From Pogonophryne albipinna (taxonomy: Eukaryota > Chordata > Actinopteri > Perciformes > Artedidraconidae), in NCBI GenBank assembly GCA_028583405.1, contig CM053249.1, positions 37,735,686 through 37,799,685 of the forward strand: DNA of 64,000 bases, in the 5' to 3' direction. A program made the position numbers and the translations under genes. Of this stretch, positions 10,108 through 21,180 are shown piece by piece. Positions within the stretch are counted from its first letter, which is position 1, and each line of letters begins with the position of its first letter. The notes under the pieces are model-generated. The model worked only from the letters and a program-made list of their open reading frames with translations, ran no database searches and was not told the DNA's origin.

Positions 10108-13100
10108 TTTTCCATGGCGGCCTGGAAGGCTGCAAAGCCACGGGCCTGGCTGTAGACCGGCTGGCCCTGGGGGTCCATGGCTGACACCTCACTTAAAGCA
10201 CAGTCCCTGGTGTGCATGACAAATCTGCATGTCTGCGGAACTTCGATCTCTACCTGAAGATATGTACATGCAGACACAGGGTCAATGGAAAGACAGGGAG
10301 GGATTTCAGATAAGAACATTCTGTTGTAAAATTACCTAACAAAGTTGGACACATAAACAGGAATTTACCTGACAAGAGACTTTTGGGCCGTTCTTCAGGT
10401 TGGCAGTGCCCACCATACCATTTCTGCTCTCTGTGGTGTACTGGTACACATATTTCTTATAGGTCCTGAATCTGGATGCCACTGCAAGTAGAAAATGGTA
10501 TCACATGGTTTTACTGATCCTTTAGGATATGTGTCCCTTATGCCTTATGCCTGCCTTTAAAGATGAGATCATTAGTATTGGTGTATCTGAATGTATTTAT
10601 TTAAGAAGGGACAATGTACATTAATTAACATGAGCACTTGAGTCCATCATGTCAGTGTGGCAGATTATCCATAGAGGCTAATCTTCATCTGCAGTCCCTG
10701 GGCGGTTGACAGCATTCAAAGAAAATATTCAAGAGCACATCAGGACAGAAATAACACATGAGCCCAATGACAGCATATAAGCACAGGTAAAAGCACATGA
10801 GCACGATTGCAGCACATATAACGCACATATTCCCACTTAAAAGCCCTAATATACAATCCCATTAATACACAACTGAAATTAAAGCACATAGTAGTAGAGG
10901 GTAGTAGAGCACGCTCATGAACTGTTAGCGCCGGAGCCTCGCTGCGGGGAAACTGTGGCGCGCATAATTGCGCCGCATTTACGCATTAAACTGAGACCCC
11001 TGCGCGAGATGAGGCCCTACGCACTGCGCGTGTTCTGTGTGTAGGGAGGGGCGGCCCTGGTACAGACTGCCAGGTATGTGCTACCTGATAGGAAAAGACT
11101 GACTGCCGAAAAGGTACTCTTTCTATGAGGTATTTTATAATCCCCACTCGCAGTAGCTCTGGTTGATGAATTTTGATTGTGTTTATTGAATTAATTACCA
11201 AGCAAAATGTTATACACGAGTAAGATGTCGCAAATTCTATTATTCTATCATTTCCTCGTTTAAAAAAAAAATGTAGTAAAGACATTACAATGATGATATG
11301 AAATGATATGAATTGTTATCCAATGTTTTCAGACCCTGCTTAGAAAATGTTTCCACAGATTTTATTTTGGTCCTACTGTACTTGTCTGTGTCTAGCTGGT
11401 GAGACAGTAGTTTATGTGTGAGACAATCATTGCATTAAAGTATAATTTTGAGGCCTCTGTAGTTAAACTGTACCTGATGTGACGAACATTTGCCAGATTA
11501 AATTTGATTCGGATCACAACTTTTTTGAACAGGCGCTTTTAATGTAAGTTGTGAATCAAAAACCATACCTAAATATTTAAACTCATTGACTACTGATATA
11601 CTTGTTCCTACTACTATAACTCATGGGTCTGGACCTCTATTTGCATTCACAAATTGTTTTGCTGACATTGAGGTGTAAATGTGAGTTTGTTAACCAGTTT
11701 GAGATATTGACCATTGATAGTTCTTCTGCAGCCTTCTTCTTGTTTTTGGCACTGCAGTGTTGGCATAGAGCTTCCTTATAGCATTAATGAAAAATATTTC
11801 TTTTGCCTTTTTAAGCTCTTTTACAACAGTAGTAGTAGTAGCAAATCATTAAAAGCACAGGAGCAAGAGTCCATCAGCTTCCTGCTGCTATCTCCAGAAA
11901 CAGGTCATGAGTTTGTAGGTTAAGCACAGCCACCATCGATCTGTTAGCAGGTCTATGTATCTGTTCGTAACAACATCCACTCACCCCACCTCCTATCTTA
12001 CCCTATCTACCCTATGCACATACACATTTTTCCAGGTACCCACAATGTTAACCCCCGGGACAAAGTACAGAGTGTTGTGGCTCCATCAATATGGGGCTCT
12101 ATCATCTCCTTAAAATCTACAATATTGGCATAATGTCTTCCAATTTGAGCAAATTATCAAAGTAGTCATGTAAACAACAACATTACAATCTCTTCAGAAG
12201 AGGGTTTTATGGTTTCATAATGAGAAATGCACATTTAATGTGAATATAACTAATTAGTTTGTTGAAACTTACACAGACAAGTTGAAGTTTGTTCATTGTT
12301 GTCATTGCCTTCCTCTGGAAAACAAAACAAAAATAGTGACTGGTTATATAAATAAGTAATGAAGATGGTTTTATTAGAATTATAAATAAATATAGAGTTT
12401 ATGAAGTGAACAAATGTGTCCATTTTGGACTATTTTCTTTTAACATCACCTTGGTGGCAAGGAAAATAAATTGGGGGAAATAGAAAGGAGGTTATTACAT
12501 ACTTAAACACTAAGCATTCATTCATCTATTTTTTAAATGACAATTAATAACTGCTGACAGCCGGGTAATATATGTACAGTATGAAAGATAAACAGAATAA
12601 TTCGTTTTCTATTTGAGTAAAATGTTCCTGCTGTTATTCCTGTTGTCCCACTGCCAATGGATAATTATAAAGATTTATTAAAAAAACGTATTTGAATATG
12701 ATACATGGTGACAAACAGAGTTTTCTAACCAAGGGCTTATCTTTGTGGTTATTGTAAGGGTAATTGTAACATTAAAGGAATATGGATTTAAATGAGTCTA
12801 GAATATTTGTATTTGAAAATTGCCAAACTTGTTATTGTTAAAGCATAGGTATGCATAATGATATTGTGATGATAGTATAATGGAGAAAACATGTAAAATG
12901 GCAGGACCCTTGAACTATCACACCAATATAGTCCTTTTTCACAGAAGACATTTAATTCCATTTTCAAACTAAGGGTCCTGTATTGTTTATGTTGGCTTAC
13001 TGTATATGTTACTCTGAAACTTAAACAGAACAGAGACATCGTTAATCTATTAGTAAAGCCTGTGCTGAGAAAAAGGCTTTTACCCTTCAACTTCAAAATA

Positions 13101-13223
13101 GTTTGTTTTAAATGAGAAATGTGATTGTAATCAATTACTTTGATTTAAAATGAATTTCTACTTACGAGCCAAAGTGTAGCTGCTGAGAAGCAGTAACAGA
13201 CACAGCTTGCCGTAACCCATCAT
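10108..13223 (-). CDS. apob: Apolipoprotein B, exons 1-4 (5' part of gene)
   Basis: Four minus-strand exons with GT-AG borders join in frame: 13223-13166, 12314-12273, 10481-10369 and 10253-10108. Exon 1 gives a signal peptide (MMGYGKLCLLLLLSSYTLA). Exons 2-4 give the start of the lipid-transfer/vitellogenin-like N-terminal domain: ASRFRTYKKYVYQYTTES, GMVGTANLKNGPKVSCQ and VEIEVPQTCRFVMHTRDCAL, with the conserved cysteines, closely following the known ApoB N-terminus. ApoB is the structural protein of lipoproteins exported by liver, intestine and yolk tissue. Exon 4 is 146 bp and ends AA|gtgggt. Intron 4 would run past the left edge (over 10 kb), or the gene is truncated. A second ATG follows the first directly. 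Vitellogenin is less likely given the match. Confidence 0.87.
10590..11710 (-). mobile_element. LINE reverse-transcriptase C-terminal fragment in apob intron 2
   Basis: The minus strand from about 11710 to 11280 reads, with frame breaks, as a LINE RT C-terminus (EFKYLG-like reading near 11580, then SVETFSKQGLKTLD near 11340). The 3' end may be the 'taaataaatacattcag' at 10590-10610. A GC-rich block at about 10920-11060 interrupts it and resembles a short piece near 28730 (gcctcgctgcggggaaac). All of it is decayed. Confidence 0.5.
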
Positions 13224-13281
13224 CTGCTAAAAAGGTGCTTTCCTCTGTGTTCTTTAGCCCTTTCAGTCTTCACTAATACAT

Positions 13282-13308
13282 CCACACCTTTACCCAGATC
13301 TTTTATTA
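13282..13308 (-). promoter_or_regulatory. Candidate apob core promoter
   Basis: On the minus strand AATAAAAG lies about 80 bp before the ATG and may serve as a TATA-like element. It is followed by GGGTAAAGGTGTGG, which resembles a nuclear-receptor direct repeat of the kind HNF4 binds in apolipoprotein promoters. This is inference from motif shape and position. Only 157 bp of apob-proximal sequence precedes the hAT insertion. Confidence 0.3.
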
Positions 13309-14349
13309 GGACCCTCTTCACTGCCTCTCAATAAGCCACCCCTTCAGACTACCAGAGTTTTACGGACAAAAGCACAGGCCTGGCTGGCAGTGGCGCCTCC
13401 AGAAATGTTTCATAGGGGTGGCCAAATGGGGCCACTGAAAATCTTGGGGTGGCCCACCAAAAACAATAATTGAATTGTTGTAAAAGTATAAACTAGATGA
13501 AAACAATGGCAAAGAGAATCACCTACTGATATACTTTGGTTTCTTATTTGACATTTTCTGATACTATTCATTTGAAGTGAATATAATACGGATAGTTAAC
13601 ATTTTACTTCAAACAACATTGTTTTGTGTTGGTGATTGGTTGTTCTTTCCTTTTTAAAAAGACAAATATAGCTTAATTTAAATAAGTTCCTTTATTGTAA
13701 GGCACAAAATGTTCAGCATTCTCAACACATACAATACACAACAGCAACACAACATGTTCTTCAGTTATATTATGTCTCTAGGTTATAAATAGTTTTAGAC
13801 TGAACAAAGCTGTTTGTGTCACACTGGGATCAAAGATGATTGACATGACTTTATTAAATCAAGTTTTAAAACATGATTATTTTATTTCAACAGGACCCAA
13901 AAACACAAGGGGTATAAAATGGTAAATAAATACTGTGATTGAACACAAAAACACCATCTATTGTTGACCTTTATAGCAAATTCAAAACATTATAAATGAT
14001 ACAAAACACATTAGACAGAAAATAGGTGACGAGACATATTTCAATTTTTTTAGATTAGGCCACTGTGGTGAGAGTAATACATATAGCTTGTATTCCATTT
14101 GTTTTGTATATGTATATTTATACTTTATAAACAAACTGGTTACCCTTTTTTTTAATTAGCATACAGAACATTATGAAAACAAACTTGACTAATGGTCGGC
14201 TCATAACCTCAGAACACAGAAGAGGAAAAACTGCATAGATTCTCGTTTCATTTTGAAGGAGCTGCAGACCTAAAGTGTGTAGAAGACTTAAATGATTACT
14301 AAGGTCACAATCACATTAATACAACTGTATTTAGGTTTTAGTTTCACCT

Positions 14350-14500
14350 TTACAAAACAGAGTTCCACATGTACTTTCTAGCATGTATGGCCATCTCCTC
14401 ACTAGCCCTATGCTGCTGCTCCCCTGCCAGCTCTGTCTCTCCTTTACTCATCTTCTTCTTAAAATAAGAAGAGATGTCTGTTGACTTTCTCTTCATTTTC
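14350..14500 (-). pseudogene. hAT transposase N-terminal exon
   Basis: Minus-strand exon with acceptor tttgcag followed by AAAATG and the start MKRKSTDISSYFKKK. This lysine/phenylalanine opening is typical of ZMYM1/TTF-type hAT transposases, ahead of a zinc finger. The rest of the transposase is missing or decayed between 13440 and 14350. Confidence 0.5.
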
Positions 14501-14840
14501 TGCAAATTGACATTACACACAGCAGTGATTAATAGTAGCCTACGCATTACACCAGCCCAGCATACCGACATCAGCTAACGTTAGCTTAGCAAGCTAAACT
14601 AAGGCTAACTAGGATAGCCGCCAAAGTGTGTTTACAGACGAATTATACCTGAAGTCAAGCCAGCCTTTACTGAGCCCCGAGCCTGTTTTCCAGGTCTTCC
14701 AGCGTTTTTCTGGTTTTAATGCCATTGAACACACATTTTGATCAGAATAACAGCTAAAGGTAAGCATATCGCCGTTTTTTGCTACCTAAAGCTAACACAC
14801 TAAAGCCTAAAGTGGCCCTCTACCGCCAGTCAGAAGAGGA

Positions 14841-15524
14841 GTGGAGAGATTCAGCAGATTGTTTGCACTGAACACCTGGCTTTCAACTGTCTGTACTGAC
14901 CATTCTGTCCATTTTATTGACAATTTTAACTTTTTCTGGGATCGCAGACATCTTTTCAAGGCAAATGGAGTTTGCCTGAACAAGTCAGGAGTGAAATTGT
15001 TTATCTCTAACATATTCAACTGCCTGCGTCATCAATCTGTTCCCTCTGCCAAGGACAAGCGGCAAGAGGAATCAAAACAGGAGAAAGACACAACACATCG
15101 CGCAGAAAACCCTGAAGAATTATCACTGCACCCGCCTGAGGAATGTTCTGATTATGGGAGACAAATGAGACACATGGAGGAGTCTCCACTGCCCGTCACC
15201 CCCCCCCCCCCTGTCAACGCCTTTGAGGATACTCTTCATTCATCCCCCAGCTCTCTCTACTCTCCGCTCACCCTTTCACCCTCGCCCACCCCCCTGGAGT
15301 TCGATGACCACATGAAGGCGAGACGCAGGGTTGGCAGCATGTCCTTTACTCCCGCCCCTCAACGACGCCCACCAAAATCACCGAAGCAGAGATGCGCACC
15401 ATCTCCCCCGGCTTACAGTGTAGCCCTCACCCTGCCGTCCTATGATGAGAGGAGCAGGGTGGTGGGTCCTCCCTCCCCTTCAAAGCCTGATAGGGATGTG
15501 TGTGTACAAAACGCTGCAAACTGA
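14841..15524 (+). pseudogene. LINE ORF1 C-terminal part, esterase-like
   Basis: The first 70 residues (HFIDNFNFFWDRRHLFKANG) match the C-terminal SGNH-esterase region found in ORF1 of several CR1/L2-type LINEs. The usual DG-x-H-x-N motif reads NGVCLN, so the catalytic His is replaced by Cys. A long Pro/Ser-rich tail follows and the frame ends just before ORF2. The N-terminal half is missing through 5' truncation. Confidence 0.6.
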
Positions 15525-15578
15525 TATCTGCTGGGTCCAGGCTCAAGGGCGTATGGCACTCTCAACTCTTTCCAGGAC

Positions 15579-18482
15579 ATGCTGGGGCCCTGCCTGCCTG
15601 TAGCTTTGCCGATATCTGTGTTGATAGGTAATAGATTAAGAGCGGTGAATCATCTTAGATACAGGAAGCGCTCAAACGTTTGTGTGAGTTTATCTAATTT
15701 AGCAGTGATTCCATGTCAGCCACAGCTTGTTACAAAAAACCTGACTGATAGTGTGTTTTACGAACTTAAACTAGCTTTATTAAATGTCAGGTCTTTGGCA
15801 GGAAAAACATTTTTAATCAATGATTTTATCACTGAGCACAATCTCGATTTTATGTTTTTAACAGAAACTTGGATTGAACAAAATAACAGTGCAGCTGTTC
15901 TTATCGAATCAACCCCTCCCAACTTTAGTTTTATGAGTGAGGAAAGAATGCATAAGAAAGGGGGTGGAGTTGCTATTCTGTTCAATGATTCCCTTCAATG
16001 CAGGAAGACATCTTATGGGAACTTTGCTTCTTTTGAATATGTGGCCCTTCAGCTGAAATGCTCCTCTCGAGCTCTGTTCCTAAATATCTATAGACCACCC
16101 AAATACTGTGCAAGCTTTTTTGATGATTTTACCGAACTGCTGTCTATAGTGTGTATTGACTTTGACCGTCTAGTCATTGTTGGTGATTTTAACATCCATG
16201 TTGACAACCCCCAGGACAGAGGGGCAAAATAACTGTTTTGTGTTCTTGATAGCTATGGACTGACTCAGCATGTGACGGAGCCCACGCACAATAAGGGGCA
16301 CACTCTGGACTTAATTATCTCAAAGGGTCTGAATATCTCTACGGTTGTGGTATTTCTGTTCACAAAAATGTTCAGAAAGAGGTAACCACAAAGCGATATT
16401 TAACTGAAAATACTAGGGAAATGTTTACTCAGAATTTTTCTTCCACACTTGCCCCTTCTAACATCTCAGTAAATGAGCTAGTAGATCATTTTATTCAAAA
16501 AATTAAAAATGTTATAGATGCCATTTCTCCAACTAAGGTAAAGGAAGTGTCTGGCAAGACAATATCTCCATGGAGAAAGGCCATGACCGTGAAAACAGAA
16601 AAAAGAGAATGTCGAAAAGCTGAATGCAGGTGGCGAAAAACAAATCTCTAGGTTCACTTTGAAATCTATAAAGAGAGACTTGGCCTTTATAATTTGAAAT
16701 TGAAAAACGCACAACAATCGTTCTTCTCTGACATCATTACCAAAAACAAAAACAACGCACGTGCCTTGTTTGCTACCGTCGACAGACTAACTAACCCCCC
16801 AGTGTCAGTAGCCTCTGAATTTCTATCCACCAGGGCGTGCAATGATTTTGCCTCCTTTTTCACTGACAAAATTCAGAAAATCAGACAAGCAGTCAGTGCC
16901 TCTGCATCAGGAACAGCAAATGTGTTGTCTCTGTGTCCACTTAACATCAATTCAAACACCATGACACAATTCCATCAGATTAATGATAAAAACCTAGAGG
17001 ACATTATACAACTTCTGAAATCCTCCTCCTGCTGCCTTGATATTATTCCAACAGGATTTAAAAAAAAAAAATTGCCTTGCATGGCTTCAGATCTACTTCA
17101 TATAGTAAACAAATCTCTTCACTCAGGTATTTTTCCACAGGCCCTGAAAACTGCAGTCATTAAACCGCTCTTAAAAAAGAATAATCTAGATGCTTCAGTA
17201 ATGAACAATTACAGGCCCATATCAAACCTCCCATTTCTAGGTAAAATCATTGAAAAAGTTGTTTTTCAACAGTTGAGTAACTTTTTGCATTTAAATAACT
17301 GTTTGGATGTGTTCCAGTCAGGCTTTCGTCCAAACCACAGCACTGAGACTGCTCTTGTAAAGGTCTTTAATGACATCTACTTAAACACAGACAGTGGCAG
17401 AACTTCAGTGTTAGTATTATTAGATCTCAGTGCTGCGTGACACTGTTGACCACAGCATATTACTAGACCGACTGGAAAACTGGGTGGGACTTTCGGAAAC
17501 AGTTCTAAATTGGTTTGAATCCTACTTAAAGGACAGAAACAACTTTGTTTCTATAGGTAAATACACATCTGAGTTGACAAATAGGACATGTGGGGTACCT
17601 CAAGGCTCCATCTTGGGGCCTCTTCTCTTTAACGTCTACATGCTACCACTGGCTCAGATAATGAAGAACAACAAAATAAGTTACCATAGCTATGCGGATG
17701 ACACACACATTTACGTAACAATTTCACCAGGAGACTATGCTCCAATTCAAACACTGAGTAAGTGCATTGAACAAATCAATGACTGGATGTGTCAGAACTT
17801 TCTCCAATTAAACAAAGATAATACTGAGGTAATGGTTTTTGGAGCCAAGGCAGAATGTATAAAAGTTAACGCCAGAAATCTAGGTGTAGTCATGGACTCT
17901 GACCTGAGTTTCAACAGTCACATTAAAACAGTTACTAAATCAGCCTACTATCACCTAAAGAATATATCTAGGATTAAAAGACTAATGTCACAGCAGGATT
18001 TGGAAAAACTTGTCCATGCTTTTATCTTCAGTAGACTCGACTACTGTAATGGTGTCTTCACAGGTCTCACTAAAAAATCTATTAGAAAGCTGCAGCTGAT
18101 TCAGAACGCCGCTGCTCGAGTCCTCACTAACACTAAGAAAGTGGATCACATCACTCCTGTTCTGAAGTCTTTACACTGGCTTCCTGTGTGTCAAAGAATA
18201 GATTTCAAAATACTGCTGCTGGTTTATAAAGCACTGAATGGTTTAGGCCCAAAATACATTTCTGACCTACTGCTAAATGATGAACCATCCAAATCTCTCA
18301 GGTCTTCAGGGACTGGTCAGCTTTCTGTCCCCAGAGTCAGAACTAAACATGGTAAAGCAGCGTTCAGTTATTATGCTCCAAATATCTGGAACAAACTCCC
18401 AGAAACCTGCAGGTCCGCTGCAACTCTTACTACTTTTAAATCCAGGCTGAAGACTTTTCTTTTTGTCGCTGCTTTTAATTGA
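15579..18482 (+). pseudogene. LINE ORF2, endonuclease and reverse transcriptase, broken
   Basis: The APE endonuclease part (to 16232) shows NVRS, TETW, YRPP and GDFNIHV; its frame stops at TAA 16230-16232 but continues beyond it. A deletion near 16350 removes the end of the endonuclease. The linker and RT follow in 16421-16651 and 16694-17440 ([23 protein letters not shown]). The frame slips at about 17432 within DLSAAFDTVDH. The RT core and C-terminus are in 17430-18482 ([13 protein letters not shown] and the catalytic [10 protein letters not shown]). It would nick DNA and reverse transcribe the LINE RNA but cannot be made in one piece here. A 30-bp deletion near 17873 is absent from the copy at 3957-5017. 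Confidence 0.88.
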
Positions 18483-18797
18483 ACTATTCATATCTTAGAC
18501 TGCACTGTAACTTTTATCCATATATTTTTTCTTTTAATGTTTCTTTTATTCGCTTTTCTTTTTAATGATTTTAAATGCCATTTTCTTAATGTCTTTCATT
18601 TTTTGTAAAGCACTTTGAATTGCCTTGTGTTGAAAAGTGCTATATAAATAAACTTGCCTTGCCTTTCCTAAAGTGTTGTGGGGCTTAACAAGCAACGAAC
18701 GTATACGACTTACCTTCTAGAAGTCTGGTGGATTTTTGTCAACTCCAGTCCAGTCAGTAGAAATAAACGTTTTGCTGCAACCTGCTGCTGTCTGTGC

Positions 18798-18929
18798 GAA
18801 TCTCAGAGAGTGGTGCGCGCGAGTATCAGAGTGGTGCGCAGAGTATCAGAGTGGTGCACCGAGTATCAGAGTGGTGCACCGAGTATCAGAGTGGTGCGCG
18901 GGAGTATCAGAGTGGTGTGCCGAGTATCA
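18798..18929. repeat. Minisatellite, about 19-21 bp unit
   Basis: About six imperfect copies of gagtatcagagtggtgcgc, varying at the last few bases, stand in direct tandem inside the hAT. They give a repetitive reading in two frames that should not be taken as protein. Confidence 0.75.
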
Positions 18930-19023
18930 GTGTTACCATGGTAGCAGAGGGAGAGGGAGGGGCTGCAGTATGAGCGTTGGAAGCTCAAATCAAGCGACTC
19001 GCTGGCTGTGTATTTGTTGTTAA

Positions 19024-20207
19024 GGCGAGACACCCCAAGTGAATAGGGTACTTTTTTTTAACTTAAAGGTATCAGCTAGACATTTCTCCAGTTAATTACT
19101 TACAATAAGGCAATTGTTTTTTGTATTACAAGTTTTCTGAAATAGCATGTTTAAATATGCAAATTACCCATTATCTCATTAAATATGCACATATTTTAAC
19201 ACATTTCAGGAATCGAAATCTGAACTTTGGATAAAGCCAGGTTCAAAATTCTTGTTTCATTTTGTAGTCATATTAGTATCTAAGGCTTTTACAGAAGGGA
19301 TATCTCTTTTTATCACTCCATAAATCAGAAAATACTGTCAATAGCCCTAAAATATCAATTTTCGCCATGTTTTTAGGTATACAATGTTGTATAATTCAGG
19401 CTATGCATGATATATGAACAAACCCTTCTGTAAAAGCCTTCATAATATTGATAGGAATATAACTGGAAGTTTTGGTGTATGTACGTGCTACTGAAGTTGA
19501 AATTTCGAACTCAGAGTAGGAGAAAAAACTCATTTTGAGAAAACGACCTTTAAAGATTGCAGTGAGGCGCTAGCTAAACCCTCCTGTTCTTTGGATGATA
19601 GCTTGCGCATCGACACACTCCGTGAAGGTATTTCATGTTCGGGGTCATTTGTTTTTTGTATAACCTTGCTTCGTGCAAGTGACAATTGTTGTCGTCTTCT
19701 CTGTGAACGTTTTTTTCGCCGTTCTTTTGCTATTTTGAGATTTCAATTTCTAGTGGAAAGCTAACCAGGAAGTGTTTTAGCACACCACGTGACGCATCTG
19801 AACGAATCACGTTGTCAGAAATTGACACCAGCCAATGAGATTTCGTTTCTTGGTTTAAGACCCCTTTGTGCTTTCACGATTGGTTGCTGATACAAAGGAA
19901 ATGACCATATTTGGATCTGATGAGATTGTGCAGGAGCGACACAGCTTTCCAACGATATCTCTGTTGACATGGTGCACACAGCTGTCGCGGTACTTTATGT
20001 TACGTTAGAATGCTAAATTTTGTTGAATTTAGGAGAAATCTACAGACGCAAATAGACAAACTATAGTAAAATAAACACTTAAATGTGTATTTTGTACGTT
20101 TTCCTTCCAAAAGCCTGAAAGAACACATGTTATAGAATCAAAATAGCACAAAATCTCAAAATTGACCGGTACTTCAAAAACGATGTTTTTGCCTGCCGTG
20201 TCTCGTC
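19024..20207. mobile_element. TTAA-flanked DNA element, copy 1
   Basis: Starts ggcgagacac, ends gtgtctcgtc and is flanked by TTAA (19020-19023 and 20208-20211). TTAA duplications are seen in piggyBac and Kolobok elements; the ends do not match piggyBac's usual CCC start, so Kolobok-like is the better guess. No transposase frame, so it is non-autonomous. A partial copy is at 26050-27006. Confidence 0.7.
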
Positions 20208-20338
20208 TTAAATATCAGATAAACTACTACACAAACGTGTGACTGGCGAGGCAGTGTGTGGGGTGGGGGGGCCAACAAATATATCAGGGTGGCCATGGCC
20301 CCCCCTGCCCCCCCCCTGCTGGCGCCACTGCTGGCTGG

Positions 20339-21061
20339 TCGTTTCAAAGTACAAACTTTGACAAACAGTGAATGTTGTGTATATAACAGTTTCTCGATAC
20401 TTCAGTTTTTGTGGGTCGGCATCCCGGTTCTATGACCCGCTGCAGTTCGTTGGCTTGGTGAAAGTGTAGATCTCAAAGTTCACCAGATTTGTACATTTAA
20501 CTTGATATGTGCAAATGAAATGGTTTATTTTGCAATACAAAATGCTGTAAAGTAATATTGCAACATATACTTTTTCTGCAATTCTCTGTTTATTTAAATG
20601 TGAAAGTGCAACAATACAATTGTTCACTTAATAGTAACAATGAATAATTGTAATGAATTATTATAATCCCAATATTTATAAAAATAATTGATTATAGATT
20701 AGCATGTTGTCCATAATCATACAGGATATTGTATAGTTAGTGAGTACATATTTCTTTTCTGTTTCCATTAGCAAGATTGCAAGGAATTGGCAATTGAAAA
20801 TGGCACTTTTAAAAGTCATGGAAAGGTTTAGATATTTAAAAAGTGTATATTGTGATATTGTAACATGTAAATTCCAGTTTAATGTAACTTTTACATCCGC
20901 CGCCAGCACAGACCCCCCACCACCTTATTTTACGATTTGATATAAATAATTCGATATTTTATGTTTTTTCCTTTGAACATCAAATGCTAATGCAAACATT
21001 TGGTCCCTGCTCGCCAAGTGTGTATGATTTAATCAGCAAAAATACAAAAAACCTACAAAAA
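20339..21061. other. Distal apob flank, no gene seen
   Basis: AT-rich sequence that would directly continue the apob 5' flank before the hAT insertion. I see no exon, motif or repeat boundary that I can support. Confidence 0.4.
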
Positions 21062-21180
21062 ACGACCAAATAGGTCGATTTTTTAAGCAGGTTAGATTAC
21101 GACCAATAGCCACGTTTTAAAGTGTAGCACCTCTAGTGGTCGTGTAAGAAACAACATGCTCCAGCTTATTCACAAATAAC

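Larger units (their letters stand above)
14815..18666 (+). mobile_element. L2/CR1-clade LINE inside the hAT
   Basis: A 3.85-kb LINE with a 9-bp target duplication cctaaagtg (14806-14814 and 18667-18675). It starts within ORF1, holds most of ORF2 and ends with the 'aagtgctatataaataaact' tail and a short cttgc repeat. It is 5'-truncated and broken by stops and shifts. The truncated LINE at 3957-5017 belongs to the same subfamily. Confidence 0.92.
13388..20330 (-). mobile_element. hAT transposon just upstream of apob
   Basis: Ends are cagtggcgcc at 13388 and ggcgccactg ending at 20330, an exact 10-bp inverted repeat with imperfect extension. The 8-bp duplication ctggctgg flanks it (13380-13387 and 20331-20338), the hAT signature. 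The 6.9-kb length includes an L2 LINE (14815-18666) and a TTAA-flanked element (19024-20207). Only a first transposase-like exon is seen, so it is defective. Confidence 0.9.

Noticed and set aside
18678..19023. Open frames with repeated SEWCAEYQ-like peptides
   Set aside because: They come from the 19-21 bp minisatellite and occur in two frames at once.
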